A DNA stretch of 64,000 nucleotides from Rhizobium sp. BK316 (lineage in GTDB: Bacteria; Pseudomonadota; Alphaproteobacteria; Rhizobiales; Rhizobiaceae): positions 496,001 to 560,000 of the forward strand of contig NZ_JACHZR010000004.1 in assembly GCF_014193695.1 (NCBI RefSeq), in the 5' to 3' direction. The position numbers and the translations under genes are program-made. This document shows, one piece after another, positions 35,363 to 47,779 of this stretch. Numbering within the stretch: the first letter of the stretch is position 1; the number at the start of each line of letters is the position of its first letter. The notes beneath the pieces are model-generated. The model saw only the letters and a list, made by a program, of their open reading frames with translations. It did not search any database and was not told where the DNA came from.

Positions 35363-38164
35363 TTATTCGCCCGATGGGGTTTCGTCAGCTTCGCCCGCTG
35401 CAGGCGCCTCGCCTTCGGAAACCGCGGCTTCTTCACCGTTTTCCGCCGTCTCTTCCTCTTCCGGCTCGCTGATGCGCTCGACCGAGACGACCTTCTCATC
35501 CTTGGCGGTGGAGAAGATCGTGACGCCCTTGGTCGCACGGCTGGCGATGCGGATACCGCCCACCGGTACGCGGATCAGCTGGCCGCCATCCGAGACGAGC
35601 ATGATCTGGTCGCCGTCGTCGATCGGGAAGGCGGCGACGAGTTCGCCGATTTCGCCTGTTTTCGACGTGTCGGTGGCGCGGATGCCCTTGCCGCCGCGGC
35701 CGGAGATGCGGAAATCGTAGGAGGACGAGCGCTTGCCGAAGCCCTTTTCCGAAACCGTCAGCACGAATTGCTCGCGTGCCTTCAGCTCTTCATAACGCTC
35801 ATCGGAGAGCTGTCCCTCTTCGGTGACTTCTTCGCCGACCAGAGCGATATCCTCTTCGTCCACGCCCGTCGCACGACGTTCGGCGGCAGAGCGCTTGAGG
35901 TAAGCAGCACGCTCCCACGGCTCGGCATCGACATGGCCGACAATCGTCATCGAGATGATGCGGTCGCCATCGCCGAGATTGATGCCGCGCACACCGATCG
36001 AGTTGCGGCCGGCAAAAACGCGCACGTCATCGACCGGGAAGCGGATGCACTGGCCGAGCGCCGTCGTCAGCAGAACGTCGTCCCGATCCGTGCAGGTCTC
36101 GACGGAGAGGATTTCATCGCCCTCCTCGTCCAACTTCATGGCGATCTTGCCGTTGCGGTTCACCTGGACGAAGTCCGACAGCTTGTTGCGGCGGACCGTG
36201 CCGCGAGTCGTCGAGAACATGACGTCGAGGTTATCCCAGCTGTCCTCATCCTCAGGCAACGGCAGGATGGTGGTGATGCGTTCTCCTGACTCCAGCGGCA
36301 GCATGTTGATCAGCGCCTTGCCGCGCGAGGTCGGTGTGCCGATCGGCAGACGCCAGACCTTTTCCTTGTAGACGATGCCGCGCGATGAGAAGAACAGAAC
36401 CGGCGTGTGCGTATTGACAACGAATAGCCGGCTAACGAAATCCTCGTCGCGGGTGGTCATACCCGAACGGCCCTTGCCGCCGCGGCGCTGCGCACGATAG
36501 GTCGTCAGCGGCACGCGCTTGATATAGCCGAGATGCGATACGGTGACGACCATGTCTTCGCGGGCGATGAGGTCCTCATCGTCCATTTCGAGACCGCCAT
36601 CGATGATCTCGGTGCGGCGCGGTGTGCCGAACTCGTCGCGAACGGCAATCAGCTCGTCCTTGACGATCGTCTGGATGCGGACACGCGACGACAGGATATC
36701 GAGGTAATCCTTGATTTCCTCGCCTATCTTATTGAGTTCATCGCCAATTTCGTCGCGGCCGAGGGCCGTCAGGCGGGCAAGGCGCAGCTCGAGGATCGCC
36801 CGAGCCTGCTCTTCCGAGAGGTTATACGTAAGGTCTTCGTTGATGCGATGGCGCGGATCATCGATAAGGCGGATGAGGCTTTCGACATCTTCCGCCGGCC
36901 AGCGGCGGGTCATCAGTTCTTCGCGGGCGGACTGCGGGTCCGGCGCCTGACGGATGACGCGGATGACTTCATCGATATTGGCAACCGCAATTGCCAGGCC
37001 GACCAAGACGTGCGCACGTTCACGCGCCTTGCGAAGCAGGAATTTCGTTCTCCGGCTAACGACTTCCTCGCGGAAGGAAACGAAGGCGCGGAGCATATCG
37101 AGCAGCGTCAGCTGTTCCGGCTTGCCGCCGTTCAGCGCCACCATGTTGCAGCCGAAGGAGGTCTGCAGCGGCGTGTAGCGATAGAGCTGGTTGAGGATGA
37201 CGTCGGCGTTTGCGTCACGCTTCAGCTCGACGACAACGCGATAGCCCTGGCGGTCGGATTCATCGCGCAGGTCGGAGATGCCTTCGATACGCTTCTCGCG
37301 CACCAGCTCGGCCATCTTCTCGATCATCGTCGCCTTGTTCACCTGATAGGGGATTTCGGTGATGATGATCTGTTCGCGATCGCCGCGCATCGGCTCGATC
37401 GCGGCGACGCCGCGCATGATGACGGAACCGCGGCCGGTTTCATAGGCCGAACGGATGCCGGCGCGGCCGAGAATCTTGGCGCCAGTCGGGAAATCCGGAC
37501 CCGGAATGATCTGCATCAGGTCCGGCAGCTCGATCGCGGGATCGTTAATAAGCGCAATACAGCCGTCGATCACCTCGGAGAGGTTATGCGGCGGAATGTT
37601 GGTCGCCATACCGACGGCGATACCTCCCGCACCGTTGACCAGAAGGTTCGGGAACTTGGCTGGCACCACCACGGGCTCGGAGAGCGTGCCGTCATAGTTG
37701 TCGCGGAAGTCGACCGTTTCCTTGTCGAGGTCGTCGAGCAGCGAATGCGCGGCCTTCTGCAGGCGGCATTCGGTGTAACGTTCAGCCGCCGGTGGGTCAC
37801 CGTCGACGGAGCCGAAATTGCCCTGACCGTCGATGAGCGGCAGGCGGAGCGACCAGTCCTGCGCCATGCGGGCGAGCGCGTCGTAAATCGCGGCATTGCC
37901 GTGCGGATGGTATTTACCCATCACGTCCCCGGTAACACGGGCGCATTTGACGTATTTCTTGTTCCAGTCGATGCCGAGCTCGGACATGCCGTAGAGGATG
38001 CGTCGATGCACGGGCTTCAGGCCATCACGCACGTCGGGAAGTGCGCGAGACACGATCACGCTCATCGCGTAATCGAGATACGACCGCTGCATTTCCTCCA
38101 TAATGGAGATGGGCTCGATGCCTGGCGGGAGCTTCCCGCCGCCGGGGGGTGTTTGCTCAGTCAA
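35363..38164 (-). CDS. gyrA: DNA gyrase subunit A
   Basis: GyrA cuts and rejoins DNA to introduce negative supercoils together with GyrB. The 933-residue protein has the catalytic tyrosine Y130 in AERYTECRL. The quinolone-contact helix reads HPHGN90-A91-A-I-Y-D95, with alanine where E. coli has Ser83 and aspartate retained at the Asp87 position. Six beta-pinwheel repeats fill the C-terminal third, including the GyrA box region [11 protein letters not shown]. The last 35 residues are acidic and low in complexity ([18 protein letters not shown]). A terminator follows. Confidence 0.97.
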   Translation of the reverse strand: MTEQTPPGGGKLPPGIEPISIMEEMQRSYLDYAMSVIVSRALPDVRDGLKPVHRRILYGMSELGIDWNKKYVKCARVTGDVMGKYHPHGNAAIYDALARMAQDWSLRLPLIDGQGNFGSVDGDPPAAERYTECRLQKAAHSLLDDLDKETVDFRDNYDGTLSEPVVVPAKFPNLLVNGAGGIAVGMATNIPPHNLSEVIDGCIALINDPAIELPDLMQIIPGPDFPTGAKILGRAGIRSAYETGRGSVIMRGVAAIEPMRGDREQIIITEIPYQVNKATMIEKMAELVREKRIEGISDLRDESDRQGYRVVVELKRDANADVILNQLYRYTPLQTSFGCNMVALNGGKPEQLTLLDMLRAFVSFREEVVSRRTKFLLRKARERAHVLVGLAIAVANIDEVIRVIRQAPDPQSAREELMTRRWPAEDVESLIRLIDDPRHRINEDLTYNLSEEQARAILELRLARLTALGRDEIGDELNKIGEEIKDYLDILSSRVRIQTIVKDELIAVRDEFGTPRRTEIIDGGLEMDDEDLIAREDMVVTVSHLGYIKRVPLTTYRAQRRGGKGRSGMTTRDEDFVSRLFVVNTHTPVLFFSSRGIVYKEKVWRLPIGTPTSRGKALINMLPLESGERITTILPLPEDEDSWDNLDVMFSTTRGTVRRNKLSDFVQVNRNGKIAMKLDEEGDEILSVETCTDRDDVLLTTALGQCIRFPVDDVRVFAGRNSIGVRGINLGDGDRIISMTIVGHVDAEPWERAAYLKRSAAERRATGVDEEDIALVGEEVTEEGQLSDERYEELKAREQFVLTVSEKGFGKRSSSYDFRISGRGGKGIRATDTSKTGEIGELVAAFPIDDGDQIMLVSDGGQLIRVPVGGIRIASRATKGVTIFSTAKDEKVVSVERISEPEEEETAENGEEAAVSEGEAPAAGEADETPSGE

Positions 38165-38389
38165 AACGGTTCACGTTCTCTTCTAGAATCACTCGAAGAT
38201 TTATAGCGGAAAGCCTGTTCCCGCGCCAATTTGGCCAGGGGTTTTGAACAGGCTTTTGCGGTCGAAAGAGGGCAAATCACGGCATTTGCCCATGGGTAGG
38301 AAACAATCAGCGATCATGCATTTGCCAAATCGGAAGCCGCACAGCACAATCATCAAAAACAAGCATCTATATGGGGTTTTGAAGAAGCG

Positions 38390-39037
38390 ATGGCAAGCGC
38401 CGACCAACTGATCAACGCATTCACGACGCTGCTCGTTACCATCGATCCGCCGGGGCTTGCACCGCTCTTTCTCGGCCTCACTGTCGGTATGAGCCGGCCG
38501 GAGCGAAAGCAGGTGGCGCTGCGCGGCACGACGATCGCCTTCATCATCCTTGCCGTTTTCGCGCTGTTCGGTTCCAGCGTGCTCGGTGTGCTCGGCATCT
38601 CGATCGGCGCCTTCCGGCTCGCCGGCGGGCTGCTGCTTTTCTGGATCGCCTTCGAGATGGTCTTCGAACGGCGGCAGGACCGCAAGGAAAAGACTACGGA
38701 AGTGGCAATTACCAAGGATCATATCGAGAATATCGCCGTCTTCCCGCTGGCGCTGCCGCTGATTGCCGGGCCGGGTGCGATCTCTGCGACGATCCTGCTC
38801 GGAGGCACCCTGCCCTCCACGGTCGAGCGCGCGCAGCTGATCAGCGTCATCGCCGGCTGCCTGCTGATCACCCTGCTGGTGCTCTTCCTTGCCGACCGGC
38901 TCGACCGCTTCCTCGGCGTCACGGGCCGAGCGATCCTGACCCGCCTTCTCGGCGTCATCCTGGCAGCCCTTGCCGCTCAATTCGTCGTGGACGGTGCCAA
39001 ATCCGCGCTCAATCTGATCAGCGCCACACCGACATGA
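38390..39037 (+). CDS. MarC-family membrane protein
   Basis: This six-helix protein (215 residues) matches the MarC/UPF0056 family. The conserved FTTLLVTIDPPGLAPLFL is near the N terminus, with helices such as ILAVFALFGSSVLGVLGISI and a charged loop (ERRQDRKEKTTE) before FPLALPLIAGPGAISATILL. The family's function is unclear despite its name. It stands alone, divergent from gyrA and convergent with ssb. Confidence 0.88.
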   Translation: MASADQLINAFTTLLVTIDPPGLAPLFLGLTVGMSRPERKQVALRGTTIAFIILAVFALFGSSVLGVLGISIGAFRLAGGLLLFWIAFEMVFERRQDRKEKTTEVAITKDHIENIAVFPLALPLIAGPGAISATILLGGTLPSTVERAQLISVIAGCLLITLLVLFLADRLDRFLGVTGRAILTRLLGVILAALAAQFVVDGAKSALNLISATPT

Positions 39038-39060
39038 AAACGGCGCCCGAAGGCGCCGTC
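39036..39060 (-). terminator. intrinsic terminator of ssb
   Basis: On the minus strand CGGCGCC-TTCG-GGCGCCG is a perfect seven-base-pair stem with a stable TTCG loop, followed by TTTT. It lies just beyond the ssb stop and overlaps the last bases of the convergent marC-like gene. Confidence 0.85.
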
Positions 39061-39084
39061 ATCACAATATCGGGACAGCGTCGA

Positions 39085-39624
39085 TCAGAACGGGATATCG
39101 TCGTCGAGATCGCGCGAGAAGTTTCCGCCGCCACCGCTGCTGTTGCCGCTGCCACCACGATTACCGCCGCCGCTGCTGCGGCCACCGCCGGAGGACGAGC
39201 CGGAGCCGTAGTCGTCGCCGCCGAAATCATCCCCACCTCGACCGCCGCCGAAGCCGGCACCGCCACCTTCACCACGCCCGTCGAGCATCGTCAGCGTCGA
39301 ATTGAAGCCCTGCAGCACGATTTCCGTCGAATAACGGTCGTTGCCGTTCTGGTCCTGCCACTTGCGGGTCTGCAGTGCGCCTTCGATATAGAGCTTGGCG
39401 CCCTTTTTCACATATTGCTCGACGACCTTGCAGAGGCCTTCGCTGAAGACCACGACGGTGTGCCATTCGGTCTTCTCGCGGCGCTCGCCGGAATTGCGGT
39501 CGCGCCAGGTTTCCGAGGTCGCGATGCGAAGATTGGCGATCGGCCGGCCATCCTGCGTCCGGCGGATTTCGGGGTCGGCGCCCACGTTCCCGACCAGAAT
39601 TACCTTGTTCACACTGCCAGCCAT
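39085..39624 (-). CDS. ssb: single-stranded DNA-binding protein
   Basis: From ATG 39624 ([12 protein letters not shown]) the protein has 179 residues. The OB fold spans about 1-110, with aromatic DNA contacts in [21 protein letters not shown] long flexible glycine/serine-rich linker follows ([12 protein letters not shown]...GGGNRGG), then the acidic tip DLDDDIPF that recruits replication and repair partners. An upstream ATG 13 codons earlier would add poorly conserved residues. It is divergent from uvrA, and a LexA box lies in the shared spacer. Confidence 0.95.
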   Translation of the reverse strand: MAGSVNKVILVGNVGADPEIRRTQDGRPIANLRIATSETWRDRNSGERREKTEWHTVVVFSEGLCKVVEQYVKKGAKLYIEGALQTRKWQDQNGNDRYSTEIVLQGFNSTLTMLDGRGEGGGAGFGGGRGGDDFGGDDYGSGSSSGGGRSSGGGNRGGSGNSSGGGGNFSRDLDDDIPF

Positions 39625-39738
39625 ATTGTTCACCTTACTGCCGCCCTGACCGGCGGCGTTCAAAAAATCATCGGCGCACCTTAAACCATAGAGGACAAGC
39701 GATGCGCATCCAGGCCCTCTTAATCCACAAGGAATTTT

Positions 39739-39753
39739 GTTCTTTATTTGTTC
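39739..39753 (+). promoter_or_regulatory. LexA/SOS box of uvrA (and possibly ssb)
   Basis: GTTCTTTATTTGTTC is an exact GTTC-N7-GTTC direct repeat, the LexA recognition form of alphaproteobacteria. It is centred about 135 bases before the uvrA ATG and about 120 bases before the ssb ATG. Confidence 0.85.
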
Positions 39754-39880
39754 TAATTATTCGCTATGATCCTGTCAACAGAATCGAAAACCTTTATTGT
39801 TCCGGACATTCAGCCTCGACTCGCCCGCGGGCATCACTAAATAAGGGCTGTCATTCCCCAAACGACTTGAAGCAGAGACG

Positions 39881-42805
39881 ATGAGCGAACTGAAGACGAT
39901 CTCCATCCGTGGCGCGCGCGAGCATAATCTGAAGGGCATCGACCTTGATCTGCCACGCAACAAGCTGATCGTCATGACCGGCCTTTCCGGCTCCGGCAAG
40001 TCCTCGCTCGCCTTCGATACTATATATGCCGAAGGCCAGCGCCGCTACGTCGAAAGCCTTTCGGCCTATGCGCGCCAGTTCCTGGAAATGATGCAGAAGC
40101 CCGATGTCGACCAGATCGACGGGCTTTCGCCGGCGATCTCGATCGAGCAGAAGACGACCTCGCGCAACCCGCGCTCGACGGTCGGTACCGTCACCGAAAT
40201 CTACGACTATATGCGCCTGCTCTTTGCGCGTGTCGGCGTCCCCTATTCGCCTGCGACCGGCCTGCCGATCGAGAGCCAGACCGTGAGCCAGATGGTCGAC
40301 CGGGTGCTCGCCTTCGAGGAAGGCACGCGTCTTTATATATTGGCGCCGATGATCCGCGGTCGTAAGGGCGAATATAAGAAAGAGCTGGCGGAGCTCATGA
40401 AAAAAGGCTTCCAGCGCGTCAAGGTGGATGGGCAGTTCTACGAAATCGCCGACGCGCCAACGCTCGACAAGAAATACAAGCATGATATCGACGTGGTCAT
40501 CGACCGTATCGTCGTGCGGCCCGATATGGCCTCGCGCCTTGCCGACAGTTTCGAGACGGCGCTGAAGCTCGCCGATGGCCTTGCCGTTGCCGAATTTGCC
40601 GACAAGCCGCTGCCGCCGGAGGAAACCTCGGCCGGCGGCTCAGCCAACAAGTCGCTCAACGAAACGCATGAGCGCGTGCTGTTTTCGGAAAAATTTGCCT
40701 GCCCCGTCTCCGGCTTCACCATTCCGGAGATCGAACCGCGGCTCTTTTCGTTCAACAATCCCTTCGGCGCCTGCCCGACCTGTGACGGTCTCGGCTCGCA
40801 GCAGAAGATCGACCCCGATCTGATCGTACCCGAGCCGGAGCGCACGCTGCGCGACGGCGCGATTGCGCCCTGGGCCAAGTCGACCTCGCCTTATTACAAC
40901 CAGACGCTCGAAGCGCTCGGCAAACATTTCGGCTTCAAGCTCGGCAGCCGGTGGAATGATCTCCCTGAAAAGGCCAAGGATGTCATCCTGAACGGCACCG
41001 AAGAGAAGATCGAATTCCACTATGCCGACGGCGCGCGCTCCTACACGACCTCGAAGAATTTCGAAGGCATCGTGCCCAATCTCGAGCGACGCTGGAAAGA
41101 GACGGATTCGGCCTGGGCGCGTGAGGATATCGAGCGCTTCATGTCGGCGGCCCCCTGCCCGGCCTGTAACGGCTTTCGCCTGAAGCCGGAAGCCCTGGCC
41201 GTGAAGATCGACAGGCTGCATATCGGCGAAGTCACCCAGATGTCGATCCGCATCGCACGCGACTGGTTCGAAGCGCTGCCGGCGACTTTCAATGCCAAAC
41301 AGAACGAGATTGCCGTGCGCATTCTCAAGGAAATCCGTGACCGCCTGCGCTTCCTGAACGACGTCGGCCTGGAATATCTGAGCCTGTCGCGCAATTCCGG
41401 CACGCTGTCCGGCGGCGAAAGCCAACGTATTCGCCTTGCCTCACAGATCGGCTCCGGCCTGACCGGCGTTCTCTACGTGCTCGACGAACCGTCGATCGGC
41501 CTGCATCAGCGCGACAATGCCCGTCTTCTCGATACGCTGAAGCATCTGCGTGACATCGGCAATACGGTCATCGTGGTCGAACATGACGAGGATGCGATCC
41601 TGACGGCCGACGACGTGGTCGATATCGGCCCTGCGGCCGGCGTCCATGGCGGCCAGGTGGTGGCGCATGGCACGCCGCAGGAAATCATGGCCAATCCGAA
41701 GTCGCTGACCGGCAAATATCTCTCCGGCGAACTCGGCGTGGCTCTGCCGGACGAACGCCGCAAGCCGAAGAAGGGCAAGGAGATCAAGGTCGTCGGTGCC
41801 CGCGGTAACAATCTGAAGAATGTCACGGCGGCCATCCCGCTCGGCGTCTTCACTGCGGTGACGGGTGTCTCCGGCGGCGGCAAGTCCACTTTCCTGATCG
41901 AAACGCTTTACAAGTCGGCGGCACGCCGCGTCATGGGCGCGCGCGAGATCCCCGCCGATCACGATCGTATCGACGGGTTCGAGCATATCGACAAGGTCAT
42001 CGACATCGACCAGTCGCCGATCGGCCGCACGCCGCGGTCCAACCCGGCCACCTATACTGGCGCCTTCACGCCGATCCGTGACTGGTTTGCCGGCCTGCCG
42101 GAAGCCAAAGCGCGCGGCTACCAGCCGGGCCGCTTCTCCTTCAACGTCAAGGGCGGCCGCTGCGAGGCGTGCCAGGGTGATGGCGTCATCAAGATCGAGA
42201 TGCACTTCCTGCCCGACGTCTATGTCACCTGCGACGTCTGCCACGGCAAGCGCTACAACCGCGAAACGCTCGATGTTACCTTCAAGGGCAAGTCGATTTC
42301 CGACGTGCTGGATATGACGGTGGAAGAAGGCGTCGAATTCTTCACTGCGGTCCCGGCCGTGCGTGACAAGCTGCAGTCGCTCTTCGATGTCGGCCTCGGT
42401 TACATCAAGGTCGGCCAGCAGGCCAATACGCTTTCGGGCGGGGAGGCCCAACGCGTCAAGCTCGCCAAGGAATTGTCGAAGCGGTCGACGGGCCGCACAC
42501 TCTATATTCTCGACGAGCCGACTACCGGCCTGCATTTCCATGACGTCGCCAAACTTCTGGAAATGCTGCATGAGCTGGTGAACCAGGGCAATTCGGTCGT
42601 TGTCATCGAGCATAATCTCGAAGTCATCAAGACTGCCGACTGGATCCTCGACTTCGGACCCGAGGGCGGCGATGGCGGCGGCGAGATCGTGGCCGTTGGC
42701 ACGCCGGAGGCGATCGTGAAGGAGCAGCGCTCCTATACAGGCCAGTTCCTCAGGGAGTTGCTGGAGCGGCGGCCGGTCAAGAAGACGGTTGCGGCGGCGG
42801 AATGA
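39881..42805 (+). CDS. uvrA: excinuclease ABC subunit A
   Basis: UvrA finds bulky DNA damage and loads UvrB in nucleotide excision repair. The 974-residue protein has two ABC ATPase halves: Walker [10 protein letters not shown] (about 34-42) and GVSGGGKST (about 662-670), with LSGGE signatures before both second halves. Zinc-binding cysteines are visible in [11 protein letters not shown] and in CEACQGDG...CDVCHGKRY. It is divergent from ssb with a LexA box between, so it is damage-inducible. Its stop overlaps the GNAT gene start by four bases. Confidence 0.97.
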   Translation: MSELKTISIRGAREHNLKGIDLDLPRNKLIVMTGLSGSGKSSLAFDTIYAEGQRRYVESLSAYARQFLEMMQKPDVDQIDGLSPAISIEQKTTSRNPRSTVGTVTEIYDYMRLLFARVGVPYSPATGLPIESQTVSQMVDRVLAFEEGTRLYILAPMIRGRKGEYKKELAELMKKGFQRVKVDGQFYEIADAPTLDKKYKHDIDVVIDRIVVRPDMASRLADSFETALKLADGLAVAEFADKPLPPEETSAGGSANKSLNETHERVLFSEKFACPVSGFTIPEIEPRLFSFNNPFGACPTCDGLGSQQKIDPDLIVPEPERTLRDGAIAPWAKSTSPYYNQTLEALGKHFGFKLGSRWNDLPEKAKDVILNGTEEKIEFHYADGARSYTTSKNFEGIVPNLERRWKETDSAWAREDIERFMSAAPCPACNGFRLKPEALAVKIDRLHIGEVTQMSIRIARDWFEALPATFNAKQNEIAVRILKEIRDRLRFLNDVGLEYLSLSRNSGTLSGGESQRIRLASQIGSGLTGVLYVLDEPSIGLHQRDNARLLDTLKHLRDIGNTVIVVEHDEDAILTADDVVDIGPAAGVHGGQVVAHGTPQEIMANPKSLTGKYLSGELGVALPDERRKPKKGKEIKVVGARGNNLKNVTAAIPLGVFTAVTGVSGGGKSTFLIETLYKSAARRVMGAREIPADHDRIDGFEHIDKVIDIDQSPIGRTPRSNPATYTGAFTPIRDWFAGLPEAKARGYQPGRFSFNVKGGRCEACQGDGVIKIEMHFLPDVYVTCDVCHGKRYNRETLDVTFKGKSISDVLDMTVEEGVEFFTAVPAVRDKLQSLFDVGLGYIKVGQQANTLSGGEAQRVKLAKELSKRSTGRTLYILDEPTTGLHFHDVAKLLEMLHELVNQGNSVVVIEHNLEVIKTADWILDFGPEGGDGGGEIVAVGTPEAIVKEQRSYTGQFLRELLERRPVKKTVAAAE

Positions 42806-43263
42806 CGATGCGGCTTGCCGCGATTGCGGAGTTGCCTGCCGTCGTGGCGCTGACGACCGCCGCCTATCAGCCTTATACCGATCTTTTCGGCTATCCGCCG
42901 ATCCCGGTGACGGAAGACTATGAGCCACGGATCGAACGAGGCGAAGTCTGGCTGCGGGAGGCGGATGGCGCGGTGGCGGGGCTTTCAGTGGTCGAGCGCC
43001 ATACCGATCACCTGATGCTTTTCAGCATCGCGGTATCGCCAGACTTTCAGGGTGCGGGACATGGCATGGCCATGCTTCGCTGGCTGGAGGAGAGGGCGCG
43101 GGAGTGGGCCGTGCCGGAGATCCGGCTTTACACCAATGCGCGGATGGAGCGGAACATCACCCTCTATTCCGCCTTCGGTTTTCAGGAAACGGGTCGCCGG
43201 CCCAATCCCTATCGGCCAGGATGGACTATCGTCGATATGGCGAAAAAGATCGGCGCGATCTGA
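42802..43263 (+). CDS. GNAT-family N-acetyltransferase
   Basis: The 153-residue protein has the acetyl-CoA-binding core: [19 protein letters not shown], where QGAGHG is the pyrophosphate loop, and [19 protein letters not shown]. The acceptor substrate is unknown. It overlaps the end of uvrA by four bases (ATGA), so it is translated with it and may be mildly SOS-induced, though no repair role follows from the sequence. Confidence 0.85.
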   Translation: MTMRLAAIAELPAVVALTTAAYQPYTDLFGYPPIPVTEDYEPRIERGEVWLREADGAVAGLSVVERHTDHLMLFSIAVSPDFQGAGHGMAMLRWLEERAREWAVPEIRLYTNARMERNITLYSAFGFQETGRRPNPYRPGWTIVDMAKKIGAI

Positions 43264-43287
43264 GGGATCGCAAGTGAGGAGGAGCAG

Positions 43288-44094
43288 ATGAGCAAATCGG
43301 GCACGATCCGCGTGGGTATCGGCGGCTGGACGTTCGAACCTTGGCGTGGTCATTTCTTTCCCGCCGATCTCAAACAGAAGGATGAGCTGCATTATGCCAG
43401 CCGCCAGCTGAAAGTCATCGAGGTCAACGGCACCTATTACAGCACGCAGAAGCCGGCGGTTTTCGCAAAGTGGGCTGCGGATGTGCCTGAAGGTTTCATC
43501 TTTTCGCTGAAGGCGACACGCTTCACCACCAATCGACGAGTGCTTGCCGAGGCTGGTGAATCGATGGAGAAATTTCTCTCGTCCGGCATCAGCGAACTTG
43601 GCGATCATCTCGGCCCCCTGCTCTGGCAGTTCGCGCCGACGAAGAAATTCGATCCCGATGATTTCGAGGCCTTCCTGAAACTGCTGCCGGAAAAGCAGGA
43701 CGGGCTGAAGTTGCGCCATGTCGTGGAAGTCCGGCACGATTCCTTCAAGGTGCCGGAATTCGTCGCGTTGCTCGAGAAATACCGCGTGGCGCCTGTCTGC
43801 GCCGAGCATTTCGACTATCCGATGATTGCCGATGTGACGGCGGACTTCGTCTATACGCGGCTGCAGAAAGGATCGGACGATATTCCGACCTGCTATCCGG
43901 AACCGGAGCTGAAGGACTGGACCAAGCGGCTCCAGACCTGGGCCGAGGGCAATGTGCCTGACGACCTGCCGCTGATCGACCAGAACAGGAAAGTCAAGAA
44001 AGAGCCGCGCGACGTCTTCGCCTTCATGATCCACGAAGGCAAGGTCAATGCACCGCATGGGGCGATCGCCCTGCAGAAGCGGATCGATCAATAA
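43288..44094 (+). CDS. DUF72-family protein (YecE-like)
   Basis: The 268-residue protein matches the DUF72/YecE family, which has a TIM-barrel fold. Conserved parts include IRVGIGGWTFEPWRG, the LKVIEVNGTYYSTQKP strand, LGPLLWQFAPTKKFD and ADFVYTRLQKG. No catalytic role is established for the family. It lies 24 bases after the GNAT gene with a good ribosome site (GAGGAGCAG), so it may belong to the uvrA transcript. Confidence 0.85.
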   Translation: MSKSGTIRVGIGGWTFEPWRGHFFPADLKQKDELHYASRQLKVIEVNGTYYSTQKPAVFAKWAADVPEGFIFSLKATRFTTNRRVLAEAGESMEKFLSSGISELGDHLGPLLWQFAPTKKFDPDDFEAFLKLLPEKQDGLKLRHVVEVRHDSFKVPEFVALLEKYRVAPVCAEHFDYPMIADVTADFVYTRLQKGSDDIPTCYPEPELKDWTKRLQTWAEGNVPDDLPLIDQNRKVKKEPRDVFAFMIHEGKVNAPHGAIALQKRIDQ

Positions 44095-44098
44095 TCGC

Positions 44099-45571
44099 TC
44101 AGAAGGGCAGTACGTGCGCGGCGAGGTCTTCGGCCGTCAGGCCCTTGCCGGCACGATGTCCCGCCTCTCCGTGCAACCAGACACCTGCAGCCGCCGCCTC
44201 GAAGGCCGGCAGGCCCTGGGCGAGCAAGCCGCCGATGATGCCAGCCAGCACATCGCCGGAACCGGCGGTGGCAAGCCATACCGGGGCATTGGCGTTGATC
44301 AGCGCCCGGCCGTCCGGTGAGGCGATGACCGTATCGGCACCCTTATAGATGACAGCGGCGTTGGCGCGACTAGCAGCGGCGAGAGCCTTGTCCATCTTGC
44401 CTGCCTTCTTGTCGGCAGCAATATCGGGAAAGAGGCGGGCGAATTCACCGTCATGCGGCGTCAGGACGAGCCGAGGCTCTCCCTTGAACAACTCGAAAAG
44501 CGCCTGCGGATCGTCCTTGAAGGAGCTGATGCCGTCCGCGTCGAGAACGAGATGGCGCTCGCGCAGCAGTGACACGAAATCGCGGGCCTTCTTTCCAATG
44601 CCGAAACCGGGGCCGAGAACGAAGCTCTGAAGGCGTGCGTCCTTCAGCCAGTCCTCCAATGCGGCTGCATCATCGATGGCGTGCAGCATGACGGCTGTCA
44701 GATGGGCGCTGTTGGCGGCGAGAGCGTCCACCGGCGCGGCGATGGTGACCAACCCTGCCCCAGACTTGAGGCCTGCCGTCGCCGACATGCGGGCTGCCCC
44801 CGTCTTGCTTGCCTCTCCCGAAAACACGACCAGATGGCCGCGCTTATATTTGTGGGTTTCCACCTGTTCGGCCGGCAAGGCAGCGCGCCAGGCGGCGGGC
44901 GTGTTCTCGGCCACGAAGCCACTCGTCTGCGCCCTGACGATGCGGCCGGGAATGCCGATATCGAAGACTTCCAGGTCGCCGCAAAGCTCCCTGCCCGGCA
45001 TCAGCAGATGGCCAGGTTTACGGGTCATGAAGGTCACCGTATGTGCTGCACGGAAGGCAGCTCCGAGCACGGCGCCAGTGCGGCCGTCGAGGCCAGAGGG
45101 CAGATCGATGGCGATGACGGGAATATTGACCTTTTCGACCTTTCGGATCAGATCGGCCACGTCGGGCGGGACATCACGCGCAAGGCCAGCGCCAAAGAGA
45201 CCGTCGATGACGATATCATCCTGCTGCGGGAGATAATGGCTGATATCCCGTCCTTTCAGCGTGCAAGCTGCCCTCGCGCAAGCCGCGTCTCCCTTCAGTT
45301 TGTCCGGATCGCCGAGATGGAAGATCTCCACCGGCGCACTGCTCTCCTGCAGAAGCCTGGCGACGACATAGCCGTCGCCGCCATTGTTGCCAGGACCACA
45401 GAACACGGCGAAGCGTGAGGCGCCTGGATAAAGGCGCAACGCCGCGGCAGCGACCGCAGCACCTGCTTTCTCCATCAGGCCGTAGGAATCGATACCAGAT
45501 GCAGCTGCGGCCTTATCGGCTGCAGCCATTTCAGCAGGTGTCAGGAGAAGATCGGAAAGGCGTTCGCTCAT
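44099..45571 (-). CDS. nnr: bifunctional NAD(P)H-hydrate epimerase/dehydratase
   Basis: Nnr repairs hydrated NADH and NADPH. The N-terminal epimerase domain (about 1-215) has CGPGNNGGDGYVVAR, FGAGLARDVP and IDLPSGLDGRTG. The C-terminal ADP/ATP-dependent dehydratase (about 220-490) has VLGPGFGIGKKAR, VLTPHDGEFARLFP and ATAGSGDVLAGIIGGLLAQG. I start at ATG 45571 (M-S-E-R-L-S-D-L-L). A TTG four codons upstream is possible. The gene is divergent from glnB, across a 343-base spacer. Confidence 0.93.
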   Translation of the reverse strand: MSERLSDLLLTPAEMAAADKAAAASGIDSYGLMEKAGAAVAAAALRLYPGASRFAVFCGPGNNGGDGYVVARLLQESSAPVEIFHLGDPDKLKGDAACARAACTLKGRDISHYLPQQDDIVIDGLFGAGLARDVPPDVADLIRKVEKVNIPVIAIDLPSGLDGRTGAVLGAAFRAAHTVTFMTRKPGHLLMPGRELCGDLEVFDIGIPGRIVRAQTSGFVAENTPAAWRAALPAEQVETHKYKRGHLVVFSGEASKTGAARMSATAGLKSGAGLVTIAAPVDALAANSAHLTAVMLHAIDDAAALEDWLKDARLQSFVLGPGFGIGKKARDFVSLLRERHLVLDADGISSFKDDPQALFELFKGEPRLVLTPHDGEFARLFPDIAADKKAGKMDKALAAASRANAAVIYKGADTVIASPDGRALINANAPVWLATAGSGDVLAGIIGGLLAQGLPAFEAAAAGVWLHGEAGHRAGKGLTAEDLAAHVLPF

Positions 45572-46253
<682 letters not shown>

Positions 46254-46332
46254 CCAGCTTTGCCTTTCGGCAAAGCCCACCCATCCTCATCGCACATAAT
46301 GTAACGTCATCACAAAACAGAGGAAACATTTC

Positions 46333-47742
46333 ATGGCGAGTGCAAGCGAAATCCTGAAGCAGATCAAGGACAACGACGTCAAGTTCGTCGACTTGCGCTT
46401 CACCGACCCCAAGGGCAAGCTGCAGCACGTAACGATGGACGTCGTCTGCGTCGATGAAGACATGTTCGCCGACGGCGTCATGTTCGACGGTTCCTCGATC
46501 GGCGGCTGGAAGGCCATCAACGAGTCCGACATGGTGCTGATGCCCGACCCGGAAACGGTGCATATGGACCCGTTCTTCGCCCAGTCGACCATGGTCATCG
46601 TCTGCGACATCCTCGACCCGGTTTCCGGCGAGGCCTATAACCGCGACCCGCGCGGCACCGCCAAGAAGGCCGAAGCCTATCTGAAGGCATCGGGCATCGG
46701 CGACACGGTTTTCGTTGGCCCTGAAGCCGAATTCTTCGTCTTCGACGACGTCAAGTACAAGGCTGACCCCTACAATACCGGCTTCAAGCTCGACTCGACC
46801 GAACTGCCGTCGAACGACGACACCGACTATGAGACCGGCAACCTCGGCCACCGTCCGCGCGTCAAGGGCGGCTACTTCCCGGTTCCGCCTGTCGACAGTG
46901 CCCAGGACATGCGTTCGGAAATGCTGACGGTTCTCTCCGAAATGGGCGTCGTCGTCGAAAAGCACCACCACGAAGTGGCTGCAGCCCAGCACGAGCTCGG
47001 CATCAAGTTCGACACGCTCGTTCGCAACGCCGACAAGATGCAGATCTACAAATATGTCGTCCATCAGGTGGCCAATGCCTACGGCAAGACGGCGACCTTC
47101 ATGCCGAAGCCGATCTTCGGCGACAACGGCTCGGGCATGCACGTACACCAGTCGATCTGGAAGGGCGGCAAGCCCACCTTCGCAGGCGACGAATATGCGG
47201 GCCTCTCCGAAACCTGCCTCTACTACATCGGCGGCATCATCAAGCATGCCAAGGCGATCAACGCCTTCACCAACCCGTCGACGAACTCCTACAAGCGTCT
47301 CGTCCCGGGTTATGAAGCCCCGGTTCTGCTGGCCTATTCCGCCCGCAACCGCTCGGCCTCCTGCCGCATTCCGTTCGGCTCCAACCCGAAAGCCAAGCGC
47401 GTCGAAGTCCGCTTCCCGGATCCGACCGCCAACCCCTACCTCGCCTTTGCCGCCATGCTGATGGCCGGCCTCGACGGCATCAAGAACAAGATCCATCCCG
47501 GCAAGGCCATGGACAAGGACCTCTACGACCTGCCGCCGAAGGAACTGAAGAAGATCCCGACCGTCTGCGGTAGCTTGCGCGAAGCACTCGAAAGCCTCGA
47601 CAAGGACCGCAAGTTCCTGACGGCCGGTGGTGTCTTCGACGACGATCAGATCGATGCCTTCATCGAACTGAAGATGGCCGAGGTGATGCGCTTCGAAATG
47701 ACGCCGCATCCTGTCGAATACGACATGTACTACTCGGCATAA
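46333..47742 (+). CDS. glnA: glutamine synthetase type I
   Basis: GlnA makes glutamine from glutamate, ammonia and ATP, and its subunits form a dodecamer. The 469-residue protein shows [10 protein letters not shown], the metal and glutamate site [26 protein letters not shown], and Y398 in DKDLYDLPP, the residue adenylylated by GlnE. It shares the sigma54-driven transcript with glnB. A UUCG-capped terminator follows the stop. Confidence 0.97.
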   Translation: MASASEILKQIKDNDVKFVDLRFTDPKGKLQHVTMDVVCVDEDMFADGVMFDGSSIGGWKAINESDMVLMPDPETVHMDPFFAQSTMVIVCDILDPVSGEAYNRDPRGTAKKAEAYLKASGIGDTVFVGPEAEFFVFDDVKYKADPYNTGFKLDSTELPSNDDTDYETGNLGHRPRVKGGYFPVPPVDSAQDMRSEMLTVLSEMGVVVEKHHHEVAAAQHELGIKFDTLVRNADKMQIYKYVVHQVANAYGKTATFMPKPIFGDNGSGMHVHQSIWKGGKPTFAGDEYAGLSETCLYYIGGIIKHAKAINAFTNPSTNSYKRLVPGYEAPVLLAYSARNRSASCRIPFGSNPKAKRVEVRFPDPTANPYLAFAAMLMAGLDGIKNKIHPGKAMDKDLYDLPPKELKKIPTVCGSLREALESLDKDRKFLTAGGVFDDDQIDAFIELKMAEVMRFEMTPHPVEYDMYYSA

Positions 47743-47755
47743 GACAGGAAAATGG

Positions 47756-47779
47756 AAGCCCCGGTTCGCCGGGGCTTTT
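47756..47779 (+). terminator. intrinsic terminator of glnA
   Basis: AAGCCCCGG and CCGGGGCTT form a nine-base-pair stem closed by a TTCG tetraloop, followed by TT. It starts 13 bases after the glnA stop. Confidence 0.9.

Noticed and set aside
36533-38206. 557-codon plus-strand frame opposite gyrA
   Set aside because: Antisense to conserved gyrA codons, with no family resemblance.
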